From Aphrocallistes beatrix (taxonomy: Eukaryota > Porifera > Hexactinellida > Sceptrulophora > Aphrocallistidae): DNA of 64,000 nt. Location of the stretch: NCBI GenBank assembly GCA_963281255.1, contig OY725500.1, positions 3,033,184 through 3,097,183 of the forward strand. The letters run 5' to 3'. A program made the position numbers and the translations under genes. The notes beneath the pieces were generated by a model. It searched no databases. It worked only from the letters and a program-made list of their open reading frames with translations, and was not told where the DNA came from. The first letter of the stretch is position 1. Each line of letters opens with the position of its first letter. This document shows positions 10,908-22,994 of this stretch, one piece after another.

Positions 10908-11310
10908 TGCATTTTTCCACACCTTTATATACATATTTTACACCATTGACGAATTTTGAAAAATATGCTGAGACTAGCATCCAACCGTTGACATGGGGTT
11001 TTTAGGGGTGTAGATTTCAAATATTATGTTTTCAGATCTATATGATAAATTGTCTGTTTACCTTTGTTTACATTAGATACATAAAGTGAACAAATCTCAA
11101 AAATATGCTAGAAGCTTTGAACGGTTGACATGGGGTTTTCAGGAGTGTAGATTTCGAATATTATATTTTCGGATCCATTTGAGAAATTATTCGTTAACTT
11201 TTGTTTACAATATTTATATACAGGAAAAAATTCCCAAAATAAGTTAGATTGAGTAACTCTGCGGACACACCGCAGCCGCTCAGCGCAAGCAAGTGAAGCG
11301 CGCTTGTACA
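10908..11310 (-). repeat. Family B repeat with hairpin head
   Basis: Minus-strand copy of the repeat at 59333-59772. From the head inward it has an AAGCGCGCTTCAC start, the multi-hairpin cassette (here partly lost), ACTCAATCTAACTTATTTTGG, and then two related modules of about 150 bases. Each module contains a TTGTTTAC region and a CACCCCTAAAAACCCCATGTC-like block. No coding capacity. Confidence 0.8.
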
Positions 11311-13022
11311 TAATATTAGACAAAACTGTGTCAGGCATTTTGTTGATTTTACGTTCTCTGCAAGCCAGGTTCTGAACTTAGATCATATTTTGCTAGTATT
11401 TTGTCCTATATTTTAAAAAATTTCACTTGGCCTGGCCCGAAGGAATAATAATAGTTTGATGACAAAATTGTTAATCATCTACCTAGGTAAATGCAATAGA
11501 CCAACTATATCATGTTTCCTAGCCGACCAGCATCGTTTGAAAAATATTCTTAAGTGATTATTCTCTCCTAATTTAATTTAAGTTAACATATCGTGTACCC
11601 GTGTAGACGAATGGTTGAAATATGCAAGGGAGGGGCGAGATAAGTTTAATTTGTTAATTGCATAGATCAAAAGTTACTTTATTATATTTTCAACTTGTTG
11701 AGCAAGTCAGCCCGAGAGGCAAAATGTTATGTGAGCAAATATTTGCAATAAATACGACAAATTTACTTCTCACATCCAGGGGCAGCTGATACAGTTTCAA
11801 ATCGCGACAAAAACATACTCTTAACAACGGCAAAAATTCCTGGAAAATCTGATCCCACTCTTGCAGTTATACAATCCACCAAAGTGTGAATAAATGAATG
11901 AACAAATTGTTTTGACTACTCATAATGCGTGAATCTTAATATTAATACGGTTGCATCCAGTGAGGACACGATAGACTTCTCTTGACTATTCAAAGTTTCC
12001 AATCACCATTCGAAAGATTGTAAGATTTAATAATTATGCACCTTTTTCAGCTTTTACATTTCTTTGAGGAAACCATTTTTTCCAATTGTCACCTGTCATC
12101 AGGTCAAGGAAGGATGAATTGATTTTATCTCGCGTTAAAGTTGAACTGATTTATCGAGGAATCTGATGCACTCTCCTGTTTTCGCTAACAATGATCAAAT
12201 ATGTAAAGTTTATAGTGACTTAATCGCGAATAAACATTTCGCTGGTCAATAGTTTCATAATATTTCTAAATAACTAATCATATTCAGTTCTGTATTTTTA
12301 TGATGTAATGGTCTGATTTGGTTTATGAAATGCACTGATGCGATTTTATAGACTAGACTCGTGGACTGAATACTTGTTAAATTACTTGATATGCTGAGTA
12401 CGTCATAGCTCAGTATATCCTGTAGAATTCAGCAATAACGTGATTATTCAACATATTCAATACTGAGACATGGTATTTTCTAAAATTTCAGCATTTAACT
12501 ATAGCATTCTCTAGTTTGGAATGAAATTGCGTGAACTGGTTAATGAGGTTTGTTTATAGAATAACTAGCATCTTGTAAGATCCGATGCGATCCATATAAC
12601 GAATAATTATAAATATATACTTTGGTACCCAACATCATTTTTTAACAGTTCTTAGATGCGCGAAAATGCGCGGACTCTTGTTTTTTCCACACTATTGTTA
12701 GCATTCGCAAATTTCGGACAAAACCGCCGATAATTGAATTCACTATATTATCTGGATAAATGTCTCATATAAGGCGTCTACTTAATTAACATTGTCGTAG
12801 TAATGTGTTTTATTTCTTACTTGTGAACCCATATGGATGGAGTTTAATTAAATCAGCACGCTTTACGTTAAATCATTAATCTGGCCCATTTATTGTTAAC
12901 TTTTCTGGATTACGCTTATATATTTTTAATGAACTATAACTACAGTACACTATCTAATAACGATTATTATCGTTAACTAACAACTCTATAGACGGAATAC
13001 ATTAACAACACTAGTGGGAAAG
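11311..13022. other. No recognised feature
   Basis: AT-rich DNA of 1.7 kb. I see no convincing ORF, inverted repeat or similarity to other parts of the window. Confidence 0.5.
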
Positions 13023-13466
13023 CTAAAGTCCGAGCAGCTCCCTCATTGATTTCAGAATTCGCGAATCCTCTTCCCTCTGCTGCTTGATCAGAGCAATGGT
13101 TTCGCGATCTTCATCTCTTTGCTCCTTCAAAAGGCCGATAACTTTCCGATCGTCCTGCTTCTGTAGTTTTAGGTAGTTGATAACTTTGCGATCCTCCTCC
13201 CTCTGTATTTTGAGAGAGTTGATGAATTTCCGATCCTCCTCCCTCTGCTCACTAATAATGAGCATCAGTTTAGCGTCCTCATTCCTCTCCTTTAGCATGG
13301 CCTCAAAATTTGAGGCTAAGGAGTCCAATTCACTGCTCATCTTTGTGAACTTTTCCATTAATCCAAGATTGCAATTGTGAGCGAGCGTAATTGTGAGCGA
13401 TTGTAATTGTGAGTAAATGCAATAGTATTCGTATTTATATTTTTGAGCAAACCTGGCATTCTTCAT
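13023..13466 (-). CDS. Coiled-coil protein with five 14-residue repeats
   Basis: A 147-residue frame; translation may start at an internal ATG giving MEKFTKMSSELDSLASNFEA. The C-terminal half is five tandem 14-residue units of the type QREEDRKVINYLKL, QKQDDRKVIGLLKE and QRDEDRETIALIKQ, ending KSMRELLGL. Fourteen residues are two heptads, so a long charged coiled coil is predicted. No signal peptide or catalytic motif. The frame has no internal stops, and the units differ enough to argue against recent slippage. It lies 475 bp from the RAG1/Transib-like gene and is transcribed the other way. The family is not recognised. Confidence 0.5.
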   Translation of the reverse strand: MKNARFAQKYKYEYYCIYSQLQSLTITLAHNCNLGLMEKFTKMSSELDSLASNFEAMLKERNEDAKLMLIISEQREEDRKFINSLKIQREEDRKVINYLKLQKQDDRKVIGLLKEQRDEDRETIALIKQQREEDSRILKSMRELLGL

Positions 13467-13887
13467 CTTGTTTACATTGTTATTAATCGATTGAAGATTT
13501 AGTATCTTACTTAGTATTAAAATTGTAGGTGTGATAGTATTACTTGATACCTCTTGGTTTCAGCCACACAACATTTTTTCTTTCTTTGGTTTCAGACAAA
13601 ATTCTTTCCTTCTTTGGTTTCAGACAAACAACATTCCTTCCTTCTTTGGTTTTTCATGTGTGAAAAGTAAAGCATAACAATATCATATTCTTGTCTCTAT
13701 GCATCGAAAATTCCCATTGAATTCATGTTTATTATTTTCCAAATGTCGATCGTGCCAAATAATGTGGATGGTGAAAATGAAATACGTATAGCATATTTAC
13801 GTACTAATTAACAAGTACTATGTATATTAAATTATTTGGTGATTTTTATATTACATAATACGTTATTTATTTGCAAGTAGAGATCTG

Positions 13888-13898
13888 TTTATATAAAC
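13888..13898 (+). promoter_or_regulatory. TATA-like element before the RAG1/Transib-like gene
   Basis: GTTTATATAAAC lies about 45 bp upstream of the start codon at 13942. A similar TATATAAATG lies about 55 bp upstream of the start of the second copy, so the arrangement is shared. Confidence 0.5.
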
Positions 13899-13941
13899 TC
13901 ATACATACGTACAGCTCAAAACCAAAGGGAACATTTTTCTA

Positions 13942-16142
13942 ATGAACAACCAAGACGCATTTACATTTCTCAATCAAAACGAATCCAGTTCTAGCGCAGC
14001 CCGCAAATACATGGAAATATTCAAATTAGATGAATTCCATTTTAATGCTCTGAAGTCTAAATTTAATAAATTAAAGTTGTCAAGAACAAACTATGTGAAG
14101 AATCAAAACATTGACACATGGAATTCTCAACCCTTTCGGTTAGTAGAGGTGCAAGATAAGAATTTCGCTAAGAAACGCAAATCTGTTTCTACAGATGATT
14201 CAATTTTCACTGTACTCCCTGAAACTTTATGTAGTACTTGTAATAGCCAAAGGGTAACTCTATGCTTACATTGCTCAGGTGGCACCTTTGTTGAACACAT
14301 TTCTGTCCAGCGCAAACACATTAGTGAATTGAAATTGGAATCCCAAAGGTTTAGGCTCGATGTCTTATTGCAACATATAAAGTTTATTGCTAATCGTGAA
14401 GGTGTAAACGAAAAAGTATTGCAAATTATGCACTCAAATTGATTTCTAATGTTGAGCATGACAGAAAGGTATCTCATGTTTGTTCTGAAATTTTAGACAC
14501 AGGCACATTTGTCCAGCCACAAAAACAATTATCGATTGACAAATCTGCTTTCCTGCTTGATACTTTGGAAATTGGTAAAGGAAATACTCCAATAATCGAA
14601 AATTATGCAAGCCCGAGGGGATTATTTTTCCAACCTATAAAAAAATTGCTTCGTTTCGATCTGAAATCTCTCTTTCAAATCGAATTATAATGATTGAAAC
14701 TAAAGGGCTCACTGTTGGTGCAAGTTACCCATATATTGAAATGATACAACACACCACTGAAAGGATTCTACAAACGATTGTAGTGAATCAAGATCAATAC
14801 CCAATGGAAGTAGAAATTGCAGATGGGCTAGATGGTTCAGGAAGTCATAGAATCTACAATCAAATAAACAACAACCCGAATTTCACAACTAAAAACTTTC
14901 TACTGTTTGCTTTCAAGGTTCTCTCGATTAAGGACAGAAACAATGCTACACTATGGCACAACAGCCTTCATAATTCTCCCTATTCCACTCGACCCATCTA
15001 TTGGCAAAGAATGAGTTCATTGAAACAATTGAATTTCTAATGAAGGAATTTATTAATCCTCCTACAATGCGGCTCGAAAAAGATGGCATGAATTTATCAG
15101 GTGGCCACTGTAATGTGAAAGTACGTCGTACTATGTTCGATGGTAAAATGTCAAAAGTATTGAGTGGTGCTGGTGGCGATTCTCACCAATTATGCACTAT
15201 GACACATGCTCAGCTCAAAGATCTTGAACTAATAAGATCTTCATTCCCGATTAACTGGCAGATACAAGATGCGATTGCAATATTTAATGACGTCGATATA
15301 GACGAATTTCTTAGGTTAGACTCTAATTCCAGATTTGGCTTAACTCACCAACCTCTACTAAAAATATTATTCCAGCATCACCTCTTCACAGCTATTTATG
15401 TGTTTTCAGGTGGTTAATGTTATTGATATACCATCTCGATGCAGGCTTACATAAATGGTCTCCAACATCTCCAAAGATACAGAATTCCATGAAGCGAATG
15501 AGAACCTTGTTATCAGAAAAAACTGGTTATCAAATTGATCTTCCATCCTGCGATGGAGGTACCACTACCACTGGAAATGTTGCAAGAGATTGCTTTTCTG
15601 ATAAACGGGACTTCTCTAAGTGGGCAACATCAATCATTTGTGAACAAGATCAGGAAATAATTAAAACACTACAAAACAATCTTTCTGCTATTCTAAGGGT
15701 TTTAACAGCAGCCACAAAATCGAACTATACAATTGAACATTCTTTGCAATGATACTTATGAGTTTATTGTAGTGAACTTCCATTGGGCGAATATTACTCA
15801 TCACTTCACAAATTACTGGCCCACTCCGCGGAACTGATCGAGAAATATAACAATGGCTTTGGTCTTAAGGATTTTTCAGAAAAGGGTCTAGAAGCATTGA
15901 ATAAATATGTCAGAAAGTTTAGAGAACACCTATCAAGATAGTTCTCTTTCGAAATGAACATAAAAGATATCCTTGTTAGGTTGACAACTCAGAGTGATCC
16001 CGTCTTAGATAACTATAGACTTTCAATGGTTAGCAAAACTAAACATGATCAAAATTTATCTCTCCAGGATTTGATTGTGGAAAACTTGCTGTTGTGTAGT
16101 GAAGATCACGAAGGATGTAAAGATTGCATGGTAGGGAAATAG
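13942..16142 (+). pseudogene. Transib/RAG1-superfamily transposase, copy 1
   Basis: At least six successive frames make up one transposase of about 720 residues. After an N-terminal part (MNNQDAFTFLNQNESSS) and a cysteine cluster (LCSTCNSQRVTLCLHC, about 14230) come the catalytic motifs: LDGSGSHRIYNQ with the first D, TMFDGKMSKVLSGAGG with the second D, then QLCTMTHAQLKDLELIRSSF. Next are a GGTTTTGNVARDCF block, NFHWANIT and LLAHSAELIEKYNN. Last is GLEALNKYVRKFREH with the E in the register of RAG1 GNESGNK, followed by LVRLTTQSDPVLDNYR, resembling the Transib TSDP tail. Frameshifts and stops show it is inactive. Terminal repeats and 5-bp duplications were not found. No RAG2-like kelch gene is adjacent. 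Confidence 0.8.
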
Positions 16143-16209
16143 TAATTTGATTATACAAATACATGTTAGTTTTAGTTTAGTATCAGAGATCCCATCATAA
16201 TCTTGATTT

Positions 16210-16830
16210 ATTTATGTGTGTGTAAAGAATTACAAGTAGATATAGTATGAATATACTCATATAGTATTGATTCATGGAATGCTTCGTGGTTTACCATTTT
16301 TCCTGTAATTATGATTACGTCATGCCAATTATCATAGTCATACAACTGAAGTGACAAAATTGATTCCCAGATGTGGACATACATTTCATGGGTATCTTCA
16401 TCCATTAAGGACTTTTTCATTGAAATTTTTAAATAGCAAAATACGATGACGTCATATTTCGCACATATGAAGTCATACAACTGAGTTGAATACACTATTC
16501 GATTCCCTGATATCGATAATATATAGGCTGATAATACATTTCATAGGTCTATCCTTATCCATTAACTCAACTTTGGCTAGGAATGTTGAATTGAAAGTGA
16601 AAGTTGAATTGAAAGTGAATTGAATATGAAAATGAAAGTGGGTTTTTTCTATTTATACCTTTGACCCCAAGCCATCTTAGGGTTATTAATGACTTTTTCA
16701 TTAAAATTAAAAACTGGGCATAATACGATGACGTCATAACTCGCACATATAAAGCCATACAACCGAGCTGAATATGCCATTCGATTCCCAGGTATCGAAA
16801 ACCTATATGCTGATAATACATTTAGATTGC
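16210..16830. repeat. Three diverged direct repeats with TGACGTCA-type sites
   Basis: Related blocks lie at about 16310-16400, 16400-16555 and 16680-16830. Each combines a GACGTCAT-type site (ATTACGTCATG in the first), a CATACAACYGAG-like stretch, GATTCCC and ATACATTT. The last two blocks align closely over about 140 bp. Minus-strand ORFs here follow the repeat and are not convincing genes. Confidence 0.6.
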
Positions 16831-16899
16831 CTACCTGGCCTCTAAATACCTAATCGTTGTAAACTGCCATTTTGCCCCACTGTGCAATGTTAGGAATAA

Positions 16900-17740
16900 A
16901 ATCAATTATAGTTGCGCACGATATGTTCAGCATGAGAAACAGAAGCCAGTTCGTGAAATTGCGTCAGAAATAAGCCAGAAGCGAGGTTTGGAGGTGTCCA
17001 AGAGCACTGTCTATCGGTGCTTGAAAGACATGGGTTATAGTAAGCCTATTGCCAAGCGTGTCCCCATGCTATCTGAAAAAAAACAGACACTTTAGGATGG
17101 AATGGGCTAAACAAAATATGAATAAACACTGGTATCGTGCTGTTTTCAGCACGATACCAGTGTTTATTTTTTTGGCAACGAAATGGAAGTGTTTATTCTT
17201 TTTGGCAACGAAATGGAAAGTTACGAATGTGGACAAAGGTTAAGAAAACCATTATTCCGACGGTGAAACATTCACCCAAACTGCATATTTGGGCTGCTTT
17301 CTCATCGATGGGCACCTTTCCTTTGTGTGTTTTCACACGAAACTTGGATGATCAATTCTTTGTTGAAATACTCAAGTGGCATTTACTCCATCAGGCGAGA
17401 GCATTCCATGGGGATAGTTGGATTCTCATTCAAGATAATGACCCCAAACACACATTTCGTGTGGCGAAGACATTAATGTGTCAAAATATGAAGAAACATA
17501 TGATGGATTGGCCCAGTCAAAGTCCAGATATCAATCCTTTGAGAACTTATTCGCCTGGCTAAAACAGAAGTTATCGAGGAATCGTTTTCGAACTTGAAAA
17601 TTAAGGAAATTAAGTCGGAGCTGCTCGAACTATGGGAATCTATAACTCCGGAATACTTAAAACCATATTACAAGTCAATGAAGTGCAGATGCAAGTTAGT
17701 CATAGAAAATAATGGGTATAGTATCAATTATTGAACAATA
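16900..17740 (+). pseudogene. Tc1-like transposase, inactivated
   Basis: The N-terminal helix-turn-helix part reads KPVREIASEISQKRG and KSTVYRCLKDMGYSKPIAKR. The central part includes HIWAAFSSMGTFPL, and the catalytic part has WILIQDNDPKHTFRVAKT and MDWPSQSPDINP, after which a frameshift replaces the expected IEN motif. The frame recovers as LFAWLKQKLSRNRFR-like sequence to a stop near 17734. A run of eight A's (17077-17085) shifts frame. A perfect hairpin and an imperfect duplication at 17121-17215 have replaced the region of the first catalytic D. Terminal repeats were not identified. Confidence 0.85.
17121..17168. repeat. Perfect 22-bp hairpin inside the Tc1 frame
   Basis: 17121-17142 is exactly complementary to 17147-17168 with a TTTT loop. 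The right arm runs straight into a direct duplication of about 28 bp (TTTTTGGCAACGAAATGGA appears twice by 17215). The combination looks like a local template-switch event within the transposase. Confidence 0.9.
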
Positions 17741-17897
17741 CCGCTCTGGGTACTGTATATATATCTTGTTTTAGTGGCCCCTTAATCAAATGTTACATAC
17801 AGTTTGTCCCATAATTATTGTTACACTCGAGACGCTCACTAAATCCCTTCAAAATCCAACATAACATAATATTTGGAAGTAATAATGCATTAATCTT

Positions 17898-18376
17898 ATT
17901 ACCAGGACAAAAGTATTCGACTACCACAGAAACTGTCATACAAATAGTGTTAAATTGGGTCTATTCATAAAGGAATATGTTCTCAAACTGTAAGGAATAC
18001 TCTATTTTTTATTTCAAATTCGTAAACTAAACATTTCTAATTACTAATAATTGAGAGTTTCAACTCAATTACCTATTCTTATGTTGAAAATTATCAACCT
18101 ATGCCACTTTGTGTCACTAAACGCCATCATATACAACGGCTGTGACTTGGGACAAGTAGCATCAAGTATCAAATGTTGATATTTATTAACTTGGGAGTTA
18201 GTAATTAAGCTGAGGCTATCAATTATGAGTAATTAGAATGTGCAGTTTACGAATTTGAAATAAAAAATAGAATATTCCTTACAGTTTGAGAACATATTGC
18301 TTTATGAATAGACCCACTTTAACACTATTTGTATGGCAGTTTCTGAGGTGGTCGAATACTTTTGTCCGGGTACTGT
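17898..18376. repeat. Tc1/mariner-type MITE with about 130-bp inverted ends
   Basis: The left end ACCAGGACAAAAGTATTCGA is mirrored at the right as ACCCGGACAAAAGTATTCGA, and pairing extends into the GTAAGGAATA region of both arms. It lacks coding sequence. The core motif ACAAAAGTATTCG is shared with the MITE at 364-845. Confidence 0.8.
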
Positions 18377-18387
18377 ATATATATATA

Positions 18388-18799
18388 CAGTGGAACCTGT
18401 ATATAACGGCCACCCAAGGGACTGGATAAAATTGGCCGTTATACACAGGTGACCGTTATATACAGGTGATTGTCTTAATCCTATCTAGAATGAAACATAG
18501 TTACTACATGTAGTTCTATTACTTGAACTAATTACATGAAACCTGTTTATCGTTCGTAACAGGTCCTGTAATAAACACATAAAAAGGTGAAAAAGTGATC
18601 GCCGATATAGACAGTTAGTGGCCGTTATACACAGTTTAGAGTCAGTAAGGGACTACAAACGGGTGGCCGCTGGCCGCGTTGAGCAGGTGACCGCTATACA
18701 CAGGTTCAATATTATGGAATTTCGGACGAGACTGTTCATTAGTGACCGCTATAGACAGGTGACCGTTATATAGAGTGACCGTTATAGCTGGTTCGACTA
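18388..18799. repeat. Pogo-type MITE with GACCGTTATA words
   Basis: Starts CAGTGGAACCTGTATATAAC after TA; the right end inverts to AGTCGAACCAGCTATAACGG and is followed by TA repeats. The word GACCGTTATACACAGGT and variants (GGCCGTTATA, GACCGCTATA) occur about ten times. CAGT-RGAACC ends with TA targets are typical of pogo/Tigger relatives. No ORF. Confidence 0.75.
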
Positions 18800-18807
18800 T
18801 ATATATA

Positions 18808-19412
18808 TATATAGACACATTAATCGAGTTTTAATAGTAAGGATTACAAAACAGTTAGAACTTATGGAAATCGAGTGAGATATATGAATATTTTTTAAAT
18901 CCCATTAGCGGAGACGTTGTCAGCACTTATAAATGTGATAACTTTTTGTATATTCAACATAAAAGCGAAAACTTTTTTTAATAGATCTCGAAGAGTAGAA
19001 CAAAATGAACAAAAAGATTTTTGATAATACAAATAAAAAGAGAATTATGAAAAAATAATGTCAAAATTAGTAAAAAAAATCCTCGGGTGTTTTAGTGTGA
19101 ATTTATACCAATTTTCAAAATTTCAAAAAAATCTCTGTTCATTTGATATTTCACGAATTTATGAAAGAATTTGTAAATTTTCTAAAATGTTGCAAGCATA
19201 TTGTGTCCGATTTCTTCTTTGTAAATGACTATTTTATTTTGAAAATAAATTCATCTGTTCTATTATTTCTATCATTAATGCAGTTTTGCAGATAACTATG
19301 CGATTCAAATCTGCACTGAAAAAATTAAATAAATCGGTTGAAAAAGTCAAAAGTTAGTTATTATACGAAAGGCCAACAATAAACATAGGCATGTATCACC
19401 TTCAAGAAATCA
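18808..19412. other. Family A core, then featureless AT-rich DNA
   Basis: ATTAATCGAGTTTTAATAG, the family A core, is at about 18818-18836 right after a TA run. The remaining 570 bases are A/T-rich without an ORF or repeat I recognise. Confidence 0.5.
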
Positions 19413-19831
19413 TTAAGGATACCGCCCTCGAAAAATCTTATGATTTGGATTACAACATACGATGAAAGTAGAGCAATAAGAGATGAAAAGCGTGGGCAGG
19501 TACCTCCGTCAAGAAATACTTACATTTTCCAAACCGTTTTTGATTGTCATTTCTAATTTTTGAGATACAGCCTCTCAAAGTCTGTTTTTTTCGTTTATCG
19601 CTAGCCCATCTTGATGGTAGAAATCCGGCCACTCAAGGAATTGTTTAGGACATACAAAGGAAACAAATGCTTCCAAAATCGAATAATAGATAGTCTATCA
19701 TATTTGCCATTTAATAGGACCAAAAGAAAGTTAAAATGACAAAAAGTGTAAATTTTATCGGTGTCCGAAAAAAAGGGCCAAAAACGCGAAAAATGTCTGT
19801 TTTTTGGGAAATCAGGAATAAAATCACTAAG

Positions 19832-20897
19832 CATAGCCTACTCTAATAATGCCTCACAGTAGACTGAAAATCATGGACTAGGAATGAAGTAATAGCCGAA
19901 TGGATTAATACACGATTAGCCTGAAATCGTTAACCATGCAGAATAGCCATTAAGAATGTATCACCAGCATATATAAACATGATATCAAAGTACATATATC
20001 CGTTGGAAAAATTTCGATTAGTCATCATATCATTGCGCAACAGGTCATTCTAAGGACAATTTTAGCGATTTTCTAAGCTGTTTTAACCCTATTTCTAAAT
20101 GGTATTAAGGTGTGATTTTTGTGTAGAACCAAGATTAGTACGAGTTGATTTGAAAAATTTAGAATTTTTCAATGGAATGTTGTTACATTCCTGCGTTGCT
20201 ATGGTAAAGCATTTTGGTCAGTTTGGGCCATTTCGTGCAAACTGTAGTAGCTAGATCTTCAAATTCGATCGTGTTTGATAGGCAATGGCCTACTTCCTAT
20301 TAGGTGATAATATAACTTGAACTTCTAAATTCAACGAGTTTTGAGTTATGGGTTGATTTTAAGAATGTGGCCAAAACATTAAATTGTCTCATAACTCTAT
20401 AGTCTGTGAATTTAGAAGTTTAAATTGTATTATTACCTAATAGGAAGTAGCCAATTGCCTATCAAATAAAATCAAATTTGAATACCTAGTTCTTACAGTT
20501 TGCAGGATATGGCCCAAACTGACCAAAATGCTTTATCATAGCAACGCAGGATTGTAACAACATTCCATTGAAAAATTCTAAATTTTTCAAATCAACTCGT
20601 ACTAATCTAAGTTCTACACAAAAATCACACCTTAATATCATTTAGAAATAGGGTTAAACAGCTTAGAAAATTGCCAAAATCGTGCTTAAAATGACCTGTT
20701 GCGCAATGATATGATGACGAATCGAAATTTTTCCAACGGATATATATACTTTGATACCATGTTTATATATGCTGGTAATACATTCTTAATGCCTATCCTA
20801 CCTGGTTGACGACTTTAGGCTAATCGTGTATTAATCCATTCGGCTATTACCGCATCCTTGGTTATTTTACTGTGAGGCATTATTAGAGTAGGCTATG
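19832..20897. mobile_element. Family D foldback, second copy
   Basis: Ends CATAGCCTACTCTAATAATG and inverse, 1066 bp, a near-complete palindrome with its centre near 20365. Flanked by identical CACTAAG at 19825-19831 and 20898-20904, within family C sequence. Diverged from the copy at 5455-6525 in the interior but built the same way. Confidence 0.88.
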
Positions 20898-21852
20898 CAC
20901 TAAGTTAAAACATATCGAAAATAAAGTGGTCCTACGTTCATCGCCTAATGATATGGAACAACTCTTGAAATTTTCAAACCTCTACCTCAAACCAATTTTG
21001 ACAAATTCTGTAAACACGGTCAAATTTGGAATTTTAAAGTCCCGAAATATAGAGATTTAAAGTTTAGATGTTAAGAACAATGTAAAATGAATTATTAAAA
21101 ATGAACAAAAGCATTCACAGACATTTGTTCGCATTTATACTGGTGATTTAGGTATATTCGAACCAAAAATTTACATAAAATAGCAAAAGTACCCTGAGAA
21201 TCCACAAATTTCCTTGAGGCCCCTAACCCCGAATATTTTGAGATAATTGTGGATAATAATTTATAATCCTAGCACTACGAAGTATAATCTATCAGTTTAG
21301 AATGAATTAAGCGCTTCCAAAAAGTATATTAGGAAGTTATAGCAGAAGTCTACGACTTTTAGTTTCCAAGTTAGGATTTTCAAAAAATTCTACGTCATTG
21401 TATGACAAAAATCTAAAACTTACATTCCATAGGATGTAGTGCAATTATTATCAATGGATCATATATGTACCCTTATAAAAAGTACATTAGGAAGTGAGAA
21501 CTAATAATTTGGGCTTATATTTACAGAGATAGAGAGATATCTCTTTTTGTGCCCTAAATGGGGGTTTTTGACCGAATCTGGGAGGTCCAAAGACAGAACT
21601 TTCAAAATAATTATCAAAAGTTCTCCAATTTTTCTGTACACATTATCAACGACAATTGTATTCATTATTTAGCATATTAGCCACATTCGGATACATATTG
21701 AATGATTAGATTCGCCATTTTCTAATATATTCAAAGTTCTCCATATAATTTGTATTACAATTAAAACAATGATAAGTCGAGAAATATTTATTTTTTGACA
21801 AAGGAATGTTTGAGGAATCTATATTTATTTTCGCATATATCCTTTTATTTAA

Positions 21853-22994
21853 GGATACCGCCCTCGAAAAACCTTGCCAGGCGTTAAAAAAATTTTTGTA
21901 TTGCTAATTTCATTGTATTACTGATCGGTCTACCATCTGATAGCACTATTTGGGCGGTATTTATTTTGATTCTTGTGAGTTAACCACCTAAAGTTTAGAG
22001 TTAAATATTAGAGGTTTTTGACTCATTTACCAATTAGTTTTTAACTTATTTGATTTTTTTTTAATGATATGGACCTTAGCATTGTTTTGGCACCTTTGGA
22101 GATTATATAACACAAAGATTTAAAAGAATGTGCAAACAAAATAGTTCCATAAGCGAGTTCATTTATATAATGCTGGGAAATCGCAAGGTTGATCCCAGAT
22201 ATTTAGCGATCAGAAATAAAATTCTGATCGTTTAAAAAACAAAATTGTTCGGATTCGACCATTTATTTGGACACATATTTAATGATTAGACTTGCCATTT
22301 TCTAACAGATTCAAAGTTCTCCATAGAATTTGTATTACGACTAAATCAATGATAAGTCGAGAATTAATTATTTTTTGACAAAGGAATGTTCGAGGAACCT
22401 ATATATTTTCGCATATATCCTTTTATTTAAGGATATAATATATTATATATCTACAATAGTTTTTAAGATATGTAATCGTCCTCTTTCGGGACTTTAGAGG
22501 GATATTATGCCCGAACTTTACCTATAATAAGCGATATCTCAAGAATAAATGGATCCGAAAAAATTTTTTTTTGAAACGATCAGAATTTTATTTCTGACTA
22601 GTGATCTCTAAATATCTGATATCAAACTTGCGATTTCCCGAGCATTATATAAATGAACTCCCTTATAGAGCTATTTTGTTTGGATTTTATTTGCCCATTC
22701 TTTTAAATCTTTGTGTTATATAATGTCCAAAGGTGCTAAAACAATGTTAAGGTCCATATTATTAAAAAAATATCAAATAAGTTGAAAACTAATTGGTAAA
22801 TGTGTTAAAAACCTCCAATAATTTTTCAATTTTTATTAACGCTAAACTTTAGGGGGTTATCTCACAAAAAATATTTTTAAATCCGTCCAAATAGTGCTAT
22901 CAAATGGTAGACCGATCAGTAATAAAATGAAATTATAAATACAAAATTTTGCCATTTTTTTTACGCCAGGCAAGGTTTTTCGAGGGCGGTATCC
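21853..22994. mobile_element. Foldback derived from family C right ends
   Basis: Both ends are right-type C ends: GGATACCGCCCTCGAAAA followed inward by CCTTGCCAGGCG, and the inverse at the other side. TTAA occurs on both sides. The left flank resembles an internal C site (CTTTTATTTAAGGATA) and the right flank a different internal site, so this is not a simple insertion; recombination between copies is likely. Confidence 0.7.

Noticed and set aside
13942-16142. Complete RAG-like transposon with RAG2 partner
   Set aside because: No kelch-repeat ORF is seen within several kb and no heptamer-like ends were found.
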